This document shows positions 1 through 8,495 of a stretch of 64,000 nt of DNA, piece after piece. The stretch's first letter is position 1, and each line of letters begins with the position of its first letter. The notes below the pieces were generated by a model. It was given only the letters and a program-made list of their open reading frames with translations, was not told the DNA's origin and did no database searches. The stretch covers positions 2,790,001-2,854,000 of the forward strand of contig NZ_CP083590.1 in NCBI RefSeq assembly GCF_020099395.1. The letters run 5' to 3'. A program made the position numbers and the translations under genes. Origin of the DNA: Streptomyces mobaraensis (lineage in GTDB: Bacteria; Actinomycetota; Actinomycetes; Streptomycetales; Streptomycetaceae).

Positions 1-315
1 CGGTCCGTTGACCATGATCTCGGTGACGGTCGGGTCCTCCAGGAGGGGTTCGAGGATGCCCAGGCCCAGGGCCTCGTCCACGACCCGGCGGATGAGCCGG
101 TCGCGTTCGGCGGTGGAGAGGACCGGGCCCTCGCGGCTGATGATGTGGCCCAGCACCCGCTCCAGCCGGGCCCGCCGCTCGGCGGCGGCGAGCGCGGACA
201 TCTCGGCGAGGTCGATCTCCTCCAGGAGCTTGGCGCGGTAGACGGGGACGAGGTGGTCCGACTCCCGCCCGCCGCCGGGCGGTTCGGGGCTGACGACGCG
301 GGCCCGGAGGCTCAT
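1..315 (-). CDS. CpaF/TadA-family pilus assembly ATPase, N-terminal part
   Basis: This is the first 105 residues of a Tad/Flp pilus secretion ATPase; the rest lies beyond the window edge. The family is a cytoplasmic hexameric GspE-type ATPase that powers pilus assembly. The visible part is the N-terminal helical region ending in the family-typical EIMVNGP at the edge; the Walker motifs are outside. The ATG at 315 has an AGGAG ribosome binding site just upstream and overlaps the TGA of the upstream TadE-like gene as ATGA, so translation is probably coupled. It is the last visible gene of a minus-strand tad operon. Identity is firm from the motif and the context. Confidence 0.85.
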   Translation of the reverse strand, partial: MSLRARVVSPEPPGGGRESDHLVPVYRAKLLEEIDLAEMSALAAAERRARLERVLGHIISREGPVLSTAERDRLIRRVVDEALGLGILEPLLEDPTVTEIMVNGP

Positions 316-1196
316 GGGCGGCTCTCCTGAGGAAGCACTCGTGGCTCGTGAGACTTGTCAGGCTCATGAGGCTCATGGGAGTCATCGGGGGGATTGCGGG
401 AGAGGGCGGCGGGCCCAGGCGAACCGCCGGAGGGGGGAAGGGCCGAAGGCCCGGCCGGAACGTCGGTGGGGGCGTGCGCGTCATTCGGGCAGCGCATGGT
501 GGCGTGCCGGGTGACGTGGAAGCCGGTGCCGGGGAGGAGGCCGGGGACGGAGACGTCCACCGTGGCGGTCACTTCGGAGGCGCCGGGAGTGCAGGGGGGT
601 GCCTGGACGGTGTCGGCGCGCCGGGCGACCCAGTCGGTCATGGCCGTCCTGGCGGCGGCTTCCGGGGTGGTGCGGGAGTCGTCGAGTGTCGCCGTACGGG
701 CGGCGGCGCGGGCGCCGGTTCCCGCCTGCTGCGCGGCGAAGGCCGCCAGGCCGAGCTGGATCGCGGCCAGACCCACGAGGAGGAGGACAGGCAGGAAACC
801 GATGAACTCGACGGCAGCGGAACCGCGGTCGCCTGGCGGCCGGCGGCGACTGCCCGCCGCTCCGGGTCGGACGCGCGGGCGGCCTCGTACGGCCTCGGCC
901 CGGGAACGTCGCGCCGCCCCGGCCCGGGAGCGAGCGCGTTCCTCCGGCTCCCCGGACCGGGCGGTCCGAACCGCCCCGGCCCGGAAGGCCGGCACCCCCG
1001 CGGCCCGCAGGCGTCGGCGGTCTCGGGTGTCCTGGGCCGGAAGGAACGGCACCGCCTCGCCGGCGGACGGCCGTGCCGCGCCGGCCCCGAACGCCCACAC
1101 GTCGTCCTCAGCCGCCGAAGACCGCTTCACCCCACCTCCGAGGAGCCGCGTCACGCAGACCCCGATGGCCCCGATAGCCCTGATGGCCCCCGCCAC
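312..1196 (-). CDS. TadE-like pseudopilin / Flp pilus assembly protein
   Basis: Minor pilin-like membrane protein of the Tad system. The recognisable TadE part starts near residue 123 of the longest frame with DRGSAAVEF, followed by one hydrophobic helix (about 130-155) and an extracytoplasmic domain with two cysteines. The first 120 residues are Arg/Ala-rich and look non-conserved, so the true start is probably internal; no convincing ribosome binding site decides it, and the GTG at 1196 is only the longest choice. The gene begins 3 nt after the preceding TadE gene and overlaps cpaF as ATGA, consistent with one operon. The C-terminal tail is Pro/His/Ser-rich. Family is fairly sure, start uncertain. 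Confidence 0.7.
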   Translation of the reverse strand: MAGAIRAIGAIGVCVTRLLGGGVKRSSAAEDDVWAFGAGAARPSAGEAVPFLPAQDTRDRRRLRAAGVPAFRAGAVRTARSGEPEERARSRAGAARRSRAEAVRGRPRVRPGAAGSRRRPPGDRGSAAVEFIGFLPVLLLVGLAAIQLGLAAFAAQQAGTGARAAARTATLDDSRTTPEAAARTAMTDWVARRADTVQAPPCTPGASEVTATVDVSVPGLLPGTGFHVTRHATMRCPNDAHAPTDVPAGPSALPPSGGSPGPAALSRNPPDDSHEPHEPDKSHEPRVLPQESRP

Positions 1197-2973
1197 CGCT
1201 CAGTCCTCCCGCGCCACGCCCGCCGTGCCGCCCACCGCCCACGGCCAGTCGACCGCGTCCGGTACCAGCACGGGCACCTTCAGTTTCACCGTCGCCTTGT
1301 AGACGTCGCCCTCCCGGCCGCAGTCGATCGAGCCGGTACGCCACTCCCCCGGCAGGTCGGCGCGGGCCGCCTCCGCGCAGTCGCGGCCCACCGCCCCGGC
1401 GCGGGCCGCGCGGTCCGCGGCGTGCCCGGCGAGGGAGTAGGTGTAGCCGACCAGCACGCACTGCCAGACCACCGCCAGGGCGACGAGGATCATGGGGAAG
1501 ATCCCGGCGAACTCGACGGCGACCTGTCCCCGGTCCCCGCCCCACCTGCGGAACCGGCGGAACGGCGAGGTCGCGGGGACGGGGGTGAGCCGCTCCGGGC
1601 CCGTCCCTCCGCCCATAGCCCCACCCGTCGCCGTCCCGGAACCGGTCGCCCCTCCGAAACCGCTCGCCCCTCCCGAACCGGCCCCCCCCTCCAAGGCCGC
1701 CCATCCCTCCTGGCCCTTCCGCCACACCACCCCCCGCCCCGAGCGCCCGGTGCCGGCGCGAGCTGCCGCCGGGCCGGGTGCCGGACGCCGGAGCGGCCAG
1801 TCCGAGCTCGCCGGCGAGGGCCCACAGCGCCTGCCGGACCCCCGACCGGGCGTCCAGGTCCTGCATCCGGCCGGAGTCGACGGCCGCCCGCAGCTCCTTG
1901 TACGCGGCGGGGACGACGGTACGGGCCACCCGCGTCCCCGTGGTCCGGGCGACGAGCGGCGGCTGCACCTCGGCGCCGCGGGTGTGCCGGTTGACGACGG
2001 TCATGGTGTCCTCCGCCTTGCGGATCTGGAGCCGGTCCCACAGCCGGACCATGCGTTTGGCGGCCCGCACGGAGACCACGTCGGGCGTGGTGACCAGCAG
2101 GGCGAGGTCGGCCGTCTCGATGACGGCCGCGCCCGCCGCTGTGATCTGCGTACCGCAGTCGGCGACGACGAGCGGGTAGCGGCGGCGCAGCGCCGCCGTG
2201 ATCTGGCGGGAGGCGGGGTCGCCTATCTCCTCACCGCGTTCGCCTTCGGCCGGGGCGAGGAGCAGGCCGAGCCCGGTGGGGTGCGGGAAGACGGCGTCCT
2301 GGAGGACGCGGGGCGAGATGTCGCTGATGCCGGCGAGGTCGGCGACGGACCGCCGGAAGCGGACGTCCAGGTACGAGGCGACGTCGCCGGACTGGAGGTC
2401 CATGTCGACGAGGGCCACCTCGTGCCCCGCGGACCGGGCGGCGAGGGCGAGTTGGACGGCCACGACGGTCGTCCCGACACCCCCCTTGGCGCCGACGACG
2501 GCGACGAGACGCCCATCGGCCGCGCCGGGCCCGCCGCCCGCCGGGCCGCCCGGGCCGGCGTCCAGGTGGCGGCGGACGCCGGTGGCCCAGTGGGCGGCCG
2601 CCTGGACGCGGGTGCCGAGTTCGTCGTACGAGGGCGGGAGCGCGGCGAGGCCGCGGGCGCCGCAGTCCATGGCGGCCGCGTACAGGGCGGGCCCGGCGTC
2701 GGCGGAGAGGAGGACGACGCCGGTGGCGGGGAAGCGGAGGGCCACCTCCCGGACGACTTCGAGGGCGGGGGCGGGTCCCAGCCGTTCGTGGACGAGGACG
2801 ACCTCGGGGAGGCCGGAGACCGAGGCGGCGCCCAGTACGGAGAGCGCGTCGAGGAGTGCCGTCGAGTCCCCGACGGTGCGCAGCGGTTCGACGCCGGGGA
2901 GCTGGGCGAGGAGTCCGCCGACGGTCCGGGCGGTCTCCGGGTCCGCGACGGCCGGGAGGATGCGGATGGTCAC
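1108..2973 (-). CDS. CpaE/TadZ-like MinD-family pilus localisation ATPase
   Basis: P-loop ATPase of the ParA/MinD group that positions the Tad pilus machine. Residues 1-135 form a receiver-like domain; the deviant Walker A (KGGVGTT, residues 163-169) and the VALVDMDLQSGDV stretch mark the MinD domain, which ends near 1780 with ALWALAGELGL. The GTG at 2973 is chosen for the GGGGGAC site just upstream; it starts 16 nt after cpaB. Oddity: the frame has no stop until 1108, so it would run about 620 nt through the TadE gene as Gly/Arg-rich sequence. An indel, perhaps in the eight-C run at 1682-1689, or a lost stop may explain this. Function is firm, the 3' end is not. Confidence 0.7.
   Translation of the reverse strand: MTIRILPAVADPETARTVGGLLAQLPGVEPLRTVGDSTALLDALSVLGAASVSGLPEVVLVHERLGPAPALEVVREVALRFPATGVVLLSADAGPALYAAAMDCGARGLAALPPSYDELGTRVQAAAHWATGVRRHLDAGPGGPAGGGPGAADGRLVAVVGAKGGVGTTVVAVQLALAARSAGHEVALVDMDLQSGDVASYLDVRFRRSVADLAGISDISPRVLQDAVFPHPTGLGLLLAPAEGERGEEIGDPASRQITAALRRRYPLVVADCGTQITAAGAAVIETADLALLVTTPDVVSVRAAKRMVRLWDRLQIRKAEDTMTVVNRHTRGAEVQPPLVARTTGTRVARTVVPAAYKELRAAVDSGRMQDLDARSGVRQALWALAGELGLAAPASGTRPGGSSRRHRALGAGGGVAEGPGGMGGLGGGGRFGRGERFRRGDRFRDGDGWGYGRRDGPGAAHPRPRDLAVPPVPQVGRGPGTGRRRVRRDLPHDPRRPGGGLAVRAGRLHLLPRRARRGPRGPRRGGGPRLRGGGPRRPAGGVAYRLDRLRPGGRRLQGDGETEGARAGTGRGRLAVGGGRHGGRGAGGLSGGGGHQGYRGHRGLRDAAPRRWGEAVFGG
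1200..1730 (-). CDS. TadE family pilus assembly protein
   Basis: Pseudopilin-like protein of the Tad/Flp pilus. After a Gly-rich stretch of about 60 residues comes an Arg-rich segment, then DRGQVAVEFAGIFP, the TadE signature, and a single membrane helix (about 73-95). The extracytoplasmic part has two Cys (in RDCAEA and IDCGREG), probably a disulfide. The Gly-rich N-terminus before residue 60 is doubtful and a shorter start is likely. The upstream cpaE frame stays open through this gene in another frame, so one of the two boundaries is not normal. Its downstream neighbour is a second TadE-like gene. Confidence 0.75.
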   Translation of the reverse strand: MVWRKGQEGWAALEGGAGSGGASGFGGATGSGTATGGAMGGGTGPERLTPVPATSPFRRFRRWGGDRGQVAVEFAGIFPMILVALAVVWQCVLVGYTYSLAGHAADRAARAGAVGRDCAEAARADLPGEWRTGSIDCGREGDVYKATVKLKVPVLVPDAVDWPWAVGGTAGVARED

Positions 2974-2989
2974 CGGGAACGTCCCCCGT

Positions 2990-3790
2990 CTACTTGTCGC
3001 CGTCGAGGGTGTACGTGCGGTCGGACCCGCTGACGCCGGTGTCGTCGCCCGGTGCCACCAGGGCCAGCCGCACATGGGTCGCGAACGACTCGGCGTACGC
3101 GACGCGTTGCGCGTCCTTCGTGTCCAGGGCGAAGGTGATCGGCACGGCGTCGCCCGCCTGCCGTGCGCCGGACGCGCCGGTCCGGGCGCCGCCGCTCCGG
3201 CCGTCGAGCGGGGTGAGTCGGCCGACCTCGATGACCTGGGCGCCGCTGACGATGACCTTCGACACCGGCTGGGGGTTCGCGTCCTTCGCGTCCTTCGCGT
3301 CCTTCCCGTCCTTGCCAGCGCCGGCAGCACCGCCGGCCGTGACGCCCGTAGCCCCGCCCCTGCCGTCGAAGGTGGCGTAGATGTTGACCTTCGACCCAGG
3401 CGTGATCTTGCCGGCCACCCCGGTCGCCGCGTCGATCATGATGGCGATCTCCTGCTGCCCGGGCGCGAGCGCGGGCCGATTGACGATCATGTCGCTCTGC
3501 AGCAGCGATCCCCTGCGGAGCGGAGTCACGGCGATCTTGCCGCGCACCTCGGCGAGATCCGTGACCGCCGTGGCGGGCAGCCAGCGCCTGGGCATCGACA
3601 CCTTCTCGAACTGCCCCTCGTCCAGCGCCCGGTAGGCCGCGACGTCGGACCGCAGCCGGTAGGCCGTGACCTCCGGACCGACCTTCGACTCGGCGTCGTC
3701 CACCACCGCGTACACCCCGGCCGCCGCTCCCACGGCGCAGAGGACCGACAGGAGCAGCAGGATAATCCCGCGTCGCTGGCGTGAGTTCAT
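2990..3790 (-). CDS. CpaB/RcpC-like SAF-domain pilus assembly protein
   Basis: Membrane-anchored SAF-domain protein, the CpaB/RcpC component of the Tad pilus. An N-terminal helix (IILLLLSVLCAVGAAAGVYA) anchors it; the SAF part follows with PRRWLPATAV and the 'V.P..G.IL'-like stretch TPLRRGSLLQSDM. A short Lys/Asp/Ala repeat (KDGKDAKDAKDAN) comes from a 9-bp tandem repeat near 3283-3312 and sits in a loop. The ATG at 3790 has a GAGGT-type ribosome binding site. It is the first gene of the visible tad operon, 16 nt ahead of cpaE. Confidence 0.8.
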   Translation of the reverse strand: MNSRQRRGIILLLLSVLCAVGAAAGVYAVVDDAESKVGPEVTAYRLRSDVAAYRALDEGQFEKVSMPRRWLPATAVTDLAEVRGKIAVTPLRRGSLLQSDMIVNRPALAPGQQEIAIMIDAATGVAGKITPGSKVNIYATFDGRGGATGVTAGGAAGAGKDGKDAKDAKDANPQPVSKVIVSGAQVIEVGRLTPLDGRSGGARTGASGARQAGDAVPITFALDTKDAQRVAYAESFATHVRLALVAPGDDTGVSGSDRTYTLDGDK

Positions 3791-4094
3791 GGTGCGGCGG
3801 ACCTCGCTGGGGCTCGGTTGGGGTACGGCGGCTCGGGTGGTCCCACGGAATCGGCGACGGACGGCGGGGTGGTGGGCCGCTCACCGCCGGTCGTTCCCAG
3901 AGCAGGGGTCGGCGCGTACGCGCCGGCGCTCCCGTACGGCGCCGGAGCCCGCGGCGCGGCACGCGCCCCCGGCAGGTCCGGCGGGCAGGCGGCGGCCGGG
4001 GCTGCGAGGGTACGCCGATCGGCGGGCCCGGGTGGGTCGTTCCGGCGTAACGCACTCCTTCGAGCGGTGTCCCGGCACCCCCGGAACCGGCCCC
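3791..4094. other. Gap before the tad operon, no gene seen
   Basis: About 300 nt between the stop of the upstream hypothetical gene and the cpaB start. The open frames here are Pro/Arg-rich and lack a ribosome binding site or a recognisable motif. In particular I see no short Flp-type pilin with a GxxxxEY-like cleavage motif, so the major pilin must lie elsewhere. The tad operon promoter may be in this stretch, but no clear -35/-10 pair stands out. Confidence 0.5.
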
Positions 4095-4970
4095 TCACGC
4101 CGCGGCTCCCACACCCGCCGCACAGAACCCACAGCGGTCGCCGATGAGTTCGAGCCCGCACCATCGGCACTCCTCCCGCCGGACGGAGGCGATCAGCTGG
4201 TAGAGGATCGACGGGTCGGGGATGGCGGCGGCGAACTCCACGGCGCGCCGGGTGCCCCACCAGCGGACGGACTCCGCGGGCAACGGTGACACCTCCTGGA
4301 CCCCTTCGACGCGCCACTCCGGGGCCAGGACGTCCGTCACCCAGTCCTCGCCCCTGCGCGGGCCGTCCCGGGCCACGGTCAGCCGGGTCGGGTAGGCGGG
4401 GCCCGGGACGTCGTCACCGCCGGGGCGGACGAGACGGGGAGCGGGGTTGACGAGGACGCCGAAACGGACGCCGGGGAGCAGTGAGGTGAGGTGCGGACCG
4501 AGTCCGACCGGCACCCGGTCGAAGCGGGCGACGCTGGCCAGTTGGGCGCCGGCGTAGATGTAGTGGGCGAGGAGCCGGGTGGCGGAGGCGAGGACTCCGG
4601 GACCCAGGTCGGAGACGGACAGCTGGCGTAACTGGCGGGCCAGGACGCCGACCGCCAACGGTGGCAGGGAGACGGGCAGCAGGGCGATCCTTTCGCTCTC
4701 CAGGACCGCGCGGACGGTGTGCAGCCGGCGGACGTAGGCGGCGGGCAGCGCGTCGGAGTGGACGACGACCAGGTGGCCGCACCGGTCGAGCAGGACGGAC
4801 GCCTGGGCCACCGCGGTCTCCAGGGGCTGCGCCTCGGGCGGCTGGAGGACGGCCGCGGCCGGCGCCGGGCCGTCGGGGGCGGGCAGCACCAGGTCGGGGC
4901 TGGTGACGGCTATCGCAATCGGCACGTCCGAATCCCCGTCCACTCCTGCCTCCGGAGCCCCGGCGGCCAT
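4095..4970 (-). CDS. Conserved hypothetical protein with C-terminal zinc-ribbon-like motif
   Basis: I do not recognise a named family. The protein of about 290 residues has an Ala/Pro-rich N-terminus, a central alpha/beta-looking region (VVVHSDALP, VLVNPAPRLVRPG) and a C-terminal CRWCGLELIGDRCGFC, a CxxC...CxxC pair likely to bind zinc. There is no signal peptide or membrane helix, so it should be cytosolic. Starts are ambiguous: GTG 5003, ATG 4970 and GTG 4925 are all in frame, and 4925 has the best-spaced purine-rich site (GGGGA). It lies upstream of the tad operon on the same strand, so a role linked to pili is possible but unproven. Confidence 0.6.
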   Translation of the reverse strand: MAAGAPEAGVDGDSDVPIAIAVTSPDLVLPAPDGPAPAAAVLQPPEAQPLETAVAQASVLLDRCGHLVVVHSDALPAAYVRRLHTVRAVLESERIALLPVSLPPLAVGVLARQLRQLSVSDLGPGVLASATRLLAHYIYAGAQLASVARFDRVPVGLGPHLTSLLPGVRFGVLVNPAPRLVRPGGDDVPGPAYPTRLTVARDGPRRGEDWVTDVLAPEWRVEGVQEVSPLPAESVRWWGTRRAVEFAAAIPDPSILYQLIASVRREECRWCGLELIGDRCGFCAAGVGAAA

Positions 4971-5195
4971 GGATCGACCCTGCTCGGCGCCGGTGCCCCG
5001 CACGCTCCGGCGCCCCGCACTTTATCCACGAACGGAGCGGCCCGGAACCGTTCCTCCGAACCGGCTCGGTCCGGTCTCTTCCCGCCCTTTCCGGTCTCTG
5101 CCCCGCCCTCTCCGGTCCGTTTCCGAGCGGCGGCCGGCTTTCGCGCGCAGGCCCGCATGGGGAGCGCGAGGCGACCCGCTGAACCCACAGTCCCG

Positions 5196-5233
5196 CCCGA
5201 CCAGCCGCAGAGGACCCGACCAGCCGTAGAGGA
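5196..5233. repeat. Two-copy 19-bp tandem repeat
   Basis: CCCGACCAGCCGCAGAGGA at 5196-5214 is followed directly by the same 19 bp with one change (C to T) at 5215-5233. It lies in the 460-nt region between the divergent hypothetical gene and the chitinase gene, about 90 nt before the DasR-like site. No function can be read from it; a regulator site or replication slippage would both fit. Confidence 0.7.
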
Positions 5234-5331
5234 ACAGCCCCGCCCGATCCCGCCCACCACGGAAGCAGCCCCGCACGACACCCCGCCCGCGAGCGCGAAC
5301 AGCGCCCTCCGCGCCTCCCCTTGACGGATGG

Positions 5332-5347
5332 ATTGGTCTGGACCATC
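5332..5347 (+). promoter_or_regulatory. DasR-responsive element (dre)-like operator
   Basis: ATTGGTCTGGACCATC closely matches the known DasR operator consensus, a 16-bp palindrome centred on GGTCTAGACC. A TTGACG hexamer at 5321-5326 suggests that the operator overlaps the chitinase promoter. DasR is the GntR repressor that releases chitin and N-acetylglucosamine genes when amino-sugar phosphates accumulate. The same place carries the GGTC/GACC repeats classically described for Streptomyces chitinase promoters. Confidence 0.75.
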
Positions 5348-5431
5348 CTCAGCGCACCGGTCGGTGACCCCCCTCTTACACAGCCATACCCCCCACTCAC
5401 CGTTTCAACTCTCCCCCCACCGGAGGCAGTA

Positions 5432-7285
5432 GTGAATCGCCCGGATCACCCGTGTCATGACGCACGCCCCGGCCCGTCCCCCGCGGAAAACAATCCGACC
5501 CCCACAGGAAGCGGCCCGATTCACGCAGGAAGCAGAAGGACCCACCGCCTCGGCGGCCTCCTCGCCGCCCTCACCCTGGCCGCCGCGGGCGCGGCCACCA
5601 CCGGCACCGCCACCGCGCACGCCGCACCCCACACCGCCGACGCCACCCGCGCCACCGCCACCGCCACCGCCACCGCCACCGGGACCAACACCCCGAAAGC
5701 CGCGCCCAACCTCCTTAAAAACGCCGGCTTCGAAAACGGACTGTCCCCCTGGTCCTGCTCCGCCGACAGCGGCACCACCGGCACCCCCGCTCACTCCGGC
5801 ACCGCCGCCCTCAAAGCCGCGCCGAGCGGACTCGACAACGCCCGCTGCGCACAGACCGTCGCTGTCAAACCCGGCTCCGCCTACACGCTGAGCGCCTGGG
5901 TCCAGGGCTCGTACGTGTACCTGGGCGCGAGCGGCACCGGCACCACCGACGTCTCCACCTGGACTCCGGGCACGGGATCGGACTGGAAGGAGCTCACCAC
6001 CTCCTTCACCACGGGCCCCAACACCACCTCCGTCACCGTCTACACCCACGGCTGGTACGGCCAGAACCCCTACCTCGCCGACGACATCACCCTCACCGGC
6101 CCGGACGGCAGCGACCCGGGCGACCCCGGCGACCCCGTACCCTCCGCCCCCGGCGGGCTGACGGCCGGCCGGACCACCTCCTCGTCCGTCGACCTGTCCT
6201 GGACGCCGGTCGGCGGCGCCACCGGCTACCAGGTCTACCGCGACGGGACGAAGGCGCAGTCGGTCACCGGCGCCTCGGCCACCGTCACCGGACTCGCGCC
6301 CTCCACCACGTACCGCTTCCAGGTCACGGCGGTCAACGCGGCCGGGGAATCCCCCCGTTCCGCCGAGATCAGCGTCACGACTGCGGCCGGCGGCGGCCAG
6401 CCCCCCGCGTCCAAGCACGCGGTGACCGGCTACTGGCAGAACTTCGACAACGGCGCCAAGGTCCAGCGGATCAGCGACGTGCAGGCGCAGTACGACATCA
6501 TCGCCGTCGCCTTCGCCGACGCCACCGCCACGCCCGGCGCCGTGGACTTCACCCTCGACCCCGGTCTGCGCTACAGCGAGGCGGACTTCAAGGCCGACAT
6601 CGCGGCCAAACGGGCGGCCGGCAAGTCGGTGGTGATATCCGTCGGCGGCGAGCGCGGCAGCGTGCGCGTCAACGACGCCGCCTCCGCCGCCAACTTCGCG
6701 GACAGCGTCTACCGGCTGATGCAGAAGTACGGCTTCGACGGTGTCGACATCGACCTGGAGAACGGCCTCGACCCGACGTACATGACGCAGGCCCTGCGCG
6801 CCCTGTCGGCGAAGGCCGGCGACAAGCTCGTGATCACCATGGCGCCGCAGACGCTCGACATGCAGTCGACATCGGCGAGCTACTTCAAGACGGCGCTGAA
6901 CATCAAGGACATCCTGACCGTCGTCAACACGCAGTATTACAACAGCGGTTCCATGCTGGGCTGCGACGGCAAGGTGTACGCGCAGGGGTCGGTCGACTTC
7001 CTCACCGCCCTGGCCTGCATCCAGTTGGAGGGCGGGCTCGCGCCCTCGCAGGTCGGCCTGGGGCTGCCCGCCTCCCCACGCGGCGCCGGCAGCGGCTACG
7101 TGGACCCGTCCGTGGTGAACAACGCCCTCGACTGCCTCGCCAAGGGCACCGGCTGCGGCTCGTTCAAGCCCGCGAAGACCTACCCGGGCATCCGCGGGGC
7201 GATGACCTGGTCGACGAACTGGGACGCGAGCAACGGCAACGCCTGGTCCAACGCGGTCGGCCCGCACGTCCACGGGCTGCCGTAA
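5432..7285 (+). CDS. Secreted GH18 chitinase with carbohydrate-binding and FnIII domains
   Basis: Extracellular endochitinase that hydrolyses beta-1,4-linked N-acetylglucosamine polymers. Order: long signal peptide with twin Arg and a hydrophobic core, cut near AHA (about 64); an Ala/Thr repeat; a jelly-roll carbohydrate-binding domain (about 92-230, starting NLLKNAGFEN); a fibronectin III domain (about 245-325); and a GH18 barrel (about 333-618). The catalytic DxxDxDxE motif is intact as DGVDIDLE with Glu443 as proton donor. The 618-residue length fits ChiC/ChiD-like Streptomyces enzymes. The GTG at 5432 is chosen for GGAGG at 5422-5426. A DasR-type operator lies 85 nt upstream, so chitin or GlcNAc induction is expected. 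Confidence 0.92.
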   Translation: MNRPDHPCHDARPGPSPAENNPTPTGSGPIHAGSRRTHRLGGLLAALTLAAAGAATTGTATAHAAPHTADATRATATATATATGTNTPKAAPNLLKNAGFENGLSPWSCSADSGTTGTPAHSGTAALKAAPSGLDNARCAQTVAVKPGSAYTLSAWVQGSYVYLGASGTGTTDVSTWTPGTGSDWKELTTSFTTGPNTTSVTVYTHGWYGQNPYLADDITLTGPDGSDPGDPGDPVPSAPGGLTAGRTTSSSVDLSWTPVGGATGYQVYRDGTKAQSVTGASATVTGLAPSTTYRFQVTAVNAAGESPRSAEISVTTAAGGGQPPASKHAVTGYWQNFDNGAKVQRISDVQAQYDIIAVAFADATATPGAVDFTLDPGLRYSEADFKADIAAKRAAGKSVVISVGGERGSVRVNDAASAANFADSVYRLMQKYGFDGVDIDLENGLDPTYMTQALRALSAKAGDKLVITMAPQTLDMQSTSASYFKTALNIKDILTVVNTQYYNSGSMLGCDGKVYAQGSVDFLTALACIQLEGGLAPSQVGLGLPASPRGAGSGYVDPSVVNNALDCLAKGTGCGSFKPAKTYPGIRGAMTWSTNWDASNGNAWSNAVGPHVHGLP

Positions 7286-7319
7286 CGATCCCGCGCGACC
7301 GCGCGTGACCGCGCGACGA

Positions 7320-7345
7320 GGGCCCGCCGGATCCCCGGCGGGCCC
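7320..7345 (+). terminator. Rho-independent-like hairpin after the chitinase gene
   Basis: GGGCCCGCCGG, a 4-nt loop ATCC, then CCGGCGGGCCC: a perfect 11-bp stem starting 35 nt after the chitinase stop. There is no U-tract, which is usual for Streptomyces terminators. It sits between the convergent chitinase and protease genes and could serve both strands. Confidence 0.7.
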
Positions 7346-7372
7346 CGCTTCACACCGCTGCCGTCGCCGCCG

Positions 7373-8281
7373 TCACGGCTTGGGGAGGGCGCAGCCCGGC
7401 AGGCTCAGGTCGATCCTGTTGCCGGCCGTCACGCACTTGGTGATGCCGTAGGTCTGCTCGGCGTAGTTGATGCCGCGCCGAACGGTGACGTTCCCGTTCT
7501 CGTCCACCTCACACGGGTTGTTCTCCGTGCACCGCTCGCCGTTCTCGTTGCCGGTGTTGTTGACGGCGATCACCTTGCCGGTGTTCACGTCGATGACCGG
7601 CGAACCGGACGTCCCCCCGATGGTGTTGCAGGAGGGCGTGTAGCGCAGCGAGTCCTTCCAGGTCCAGTCACCCTCGCGGAGCTCGTGGACGAAGCCGTCC
7701 ACGTTGCAGGAGTAGATCCGCTTCCAGTAGCCCGAGACGACCTTGATCGGCGTGCCGGTGGCGGGGTGGTCGGCGGAGAGGTTGAGGGCGTTGATCCCGT
7801 AGCTCTTCTTGATCTGCGCGTAGGTGGTGGTGAGCTGGTACAGGGTGACGTCGGTGTCGGTCATGGTCGCGTAGGCGACCTTGCTCGCGCGGAGCGTGCC
7901 CGCCTTGCCCGCGGTGGAGTTGAGCAGGCTGAACGTACGGGACGACGCCTGGTCGACGATGACGTCGCCCGCGCCCGGCATGCCGGTCTCCAGGCAGTGT
8001 CCGTTGGTGAGCACGAGGGCCGGGTCGTTGTCGGCCGAGTTGGGGAGGCGTATCAGCGAACCCGAGCAGTTGCTGAGGGCGACGGTGCCGGCGAAGTCGA
8101 CGGCCTTGGGTTTGGCCTTCACCGCAGCCTCGGCTTGCACCGCGACCCCGGCCTGCGGCGCGGACGCCCGTGGGGCGTCGGCCGTCTGGGACGCGGCGGC
8201 CGCGGGTGCGGCGCCGATGCCGGTCGCGGCCGCGCCGCCGAGCAGCAGGGTGGTGAGTGCGCCGACGAGAGGTCGTCTCAT
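7373..8281 (-). CDS. Secreted trypsin-like/V8-type serine protease
   Basis: Exported serine endopeptidase of the chymotrypsin fold. A signal peptide with an Ala-rich core ends near residue 30. Catalytic His95 lies in LTNGHC, the Asp probably in TDTDVTLYQL, and Ser225 in GTSGSP, the form seen in glutamyl-endopeptidase-like and actinomycete trypsin-like peptidases rather than GDSGGP. Cys pairs around the His and in the C-terminal region (RCTENNPCE, TKCV, PGC) suggest disulfides. The 302-residue length fits the family. The ATG at 8281 has a GGAGAGG site. It faces the M14 carboxypeptidase gene divergently, so shared control of exported peptidases is plausible. Substrate specificity is not readable. 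Confidence 0.85.
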   Translation of the reverse strand: MRRPLVGALTTLLLGGAAATGIGAAPAAAASQTADAPRASAPQAGVAVQAEAAVKAKPKAVDFAGTVALSNCSGSLIRLPNSADNDPALVLTNGHCLETGMPGAGDVIVDQASSRTFSLLNSTAGKAGTLRASKVAYATMTDTDVTLYQLTTTYAQIKKSYGINALNLSADHPATGTPIKVVSGYWKRIYSCNVDGFVHELREGDWTWKDSLRYTPSCNTIGGTSGSPVIDVNTGKVIAVNNTGNENGERCTENNPCEVDENGNVTVRRGINYAEQTYGITKCVTAGNRIDLSLPGCALPKP

Positions 8282-8301
8282 GGGGGGTGGTCCTCTCCGG
8301 A

Positions 8302-8351
8302 CGGAATGCGTTCCGATTTGGCATGTGCATTGTTGGTGACCCTGAGGTCAC
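8302..8351. promoter_or_regulatory. Two short palindromes in the protease/carboxypeptidase divergent region
   Basis: CGGAA-TGCG-TTCCG at 8302-8315 and GTGACC-CTGA-GGTCAC at 8336-8351 are perfect short inverted repeats close upstream of the protease start. A TTGACC hexamer at 8412 and a TTGACA at 8434 point toward the carboxypeptidase gene. These are operator-like elements in a 214-nt divergent region; the binding proteins are unknown. Confidence 0.45.
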
Positions 8352-8495
8352 GCGCAATCAATCGGACCCGAGTGACGGCGAAGTTGGCCGGAACCCCTCG
8401 TACCGAAGTCCTTGACCTGCTCATGTCATTCTCTTGACACTGGCCTCGCCCCACCCCCCACCCGTCGCACACACCGGACCCCTCAGGAGGCCGTC

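Noticed and set aside
348..1994. Plus-strand frames across the tad genes
   Set aside because: Arg/Gly/Pro-rich shadows of the minus-strand pilus genes, without start signals.
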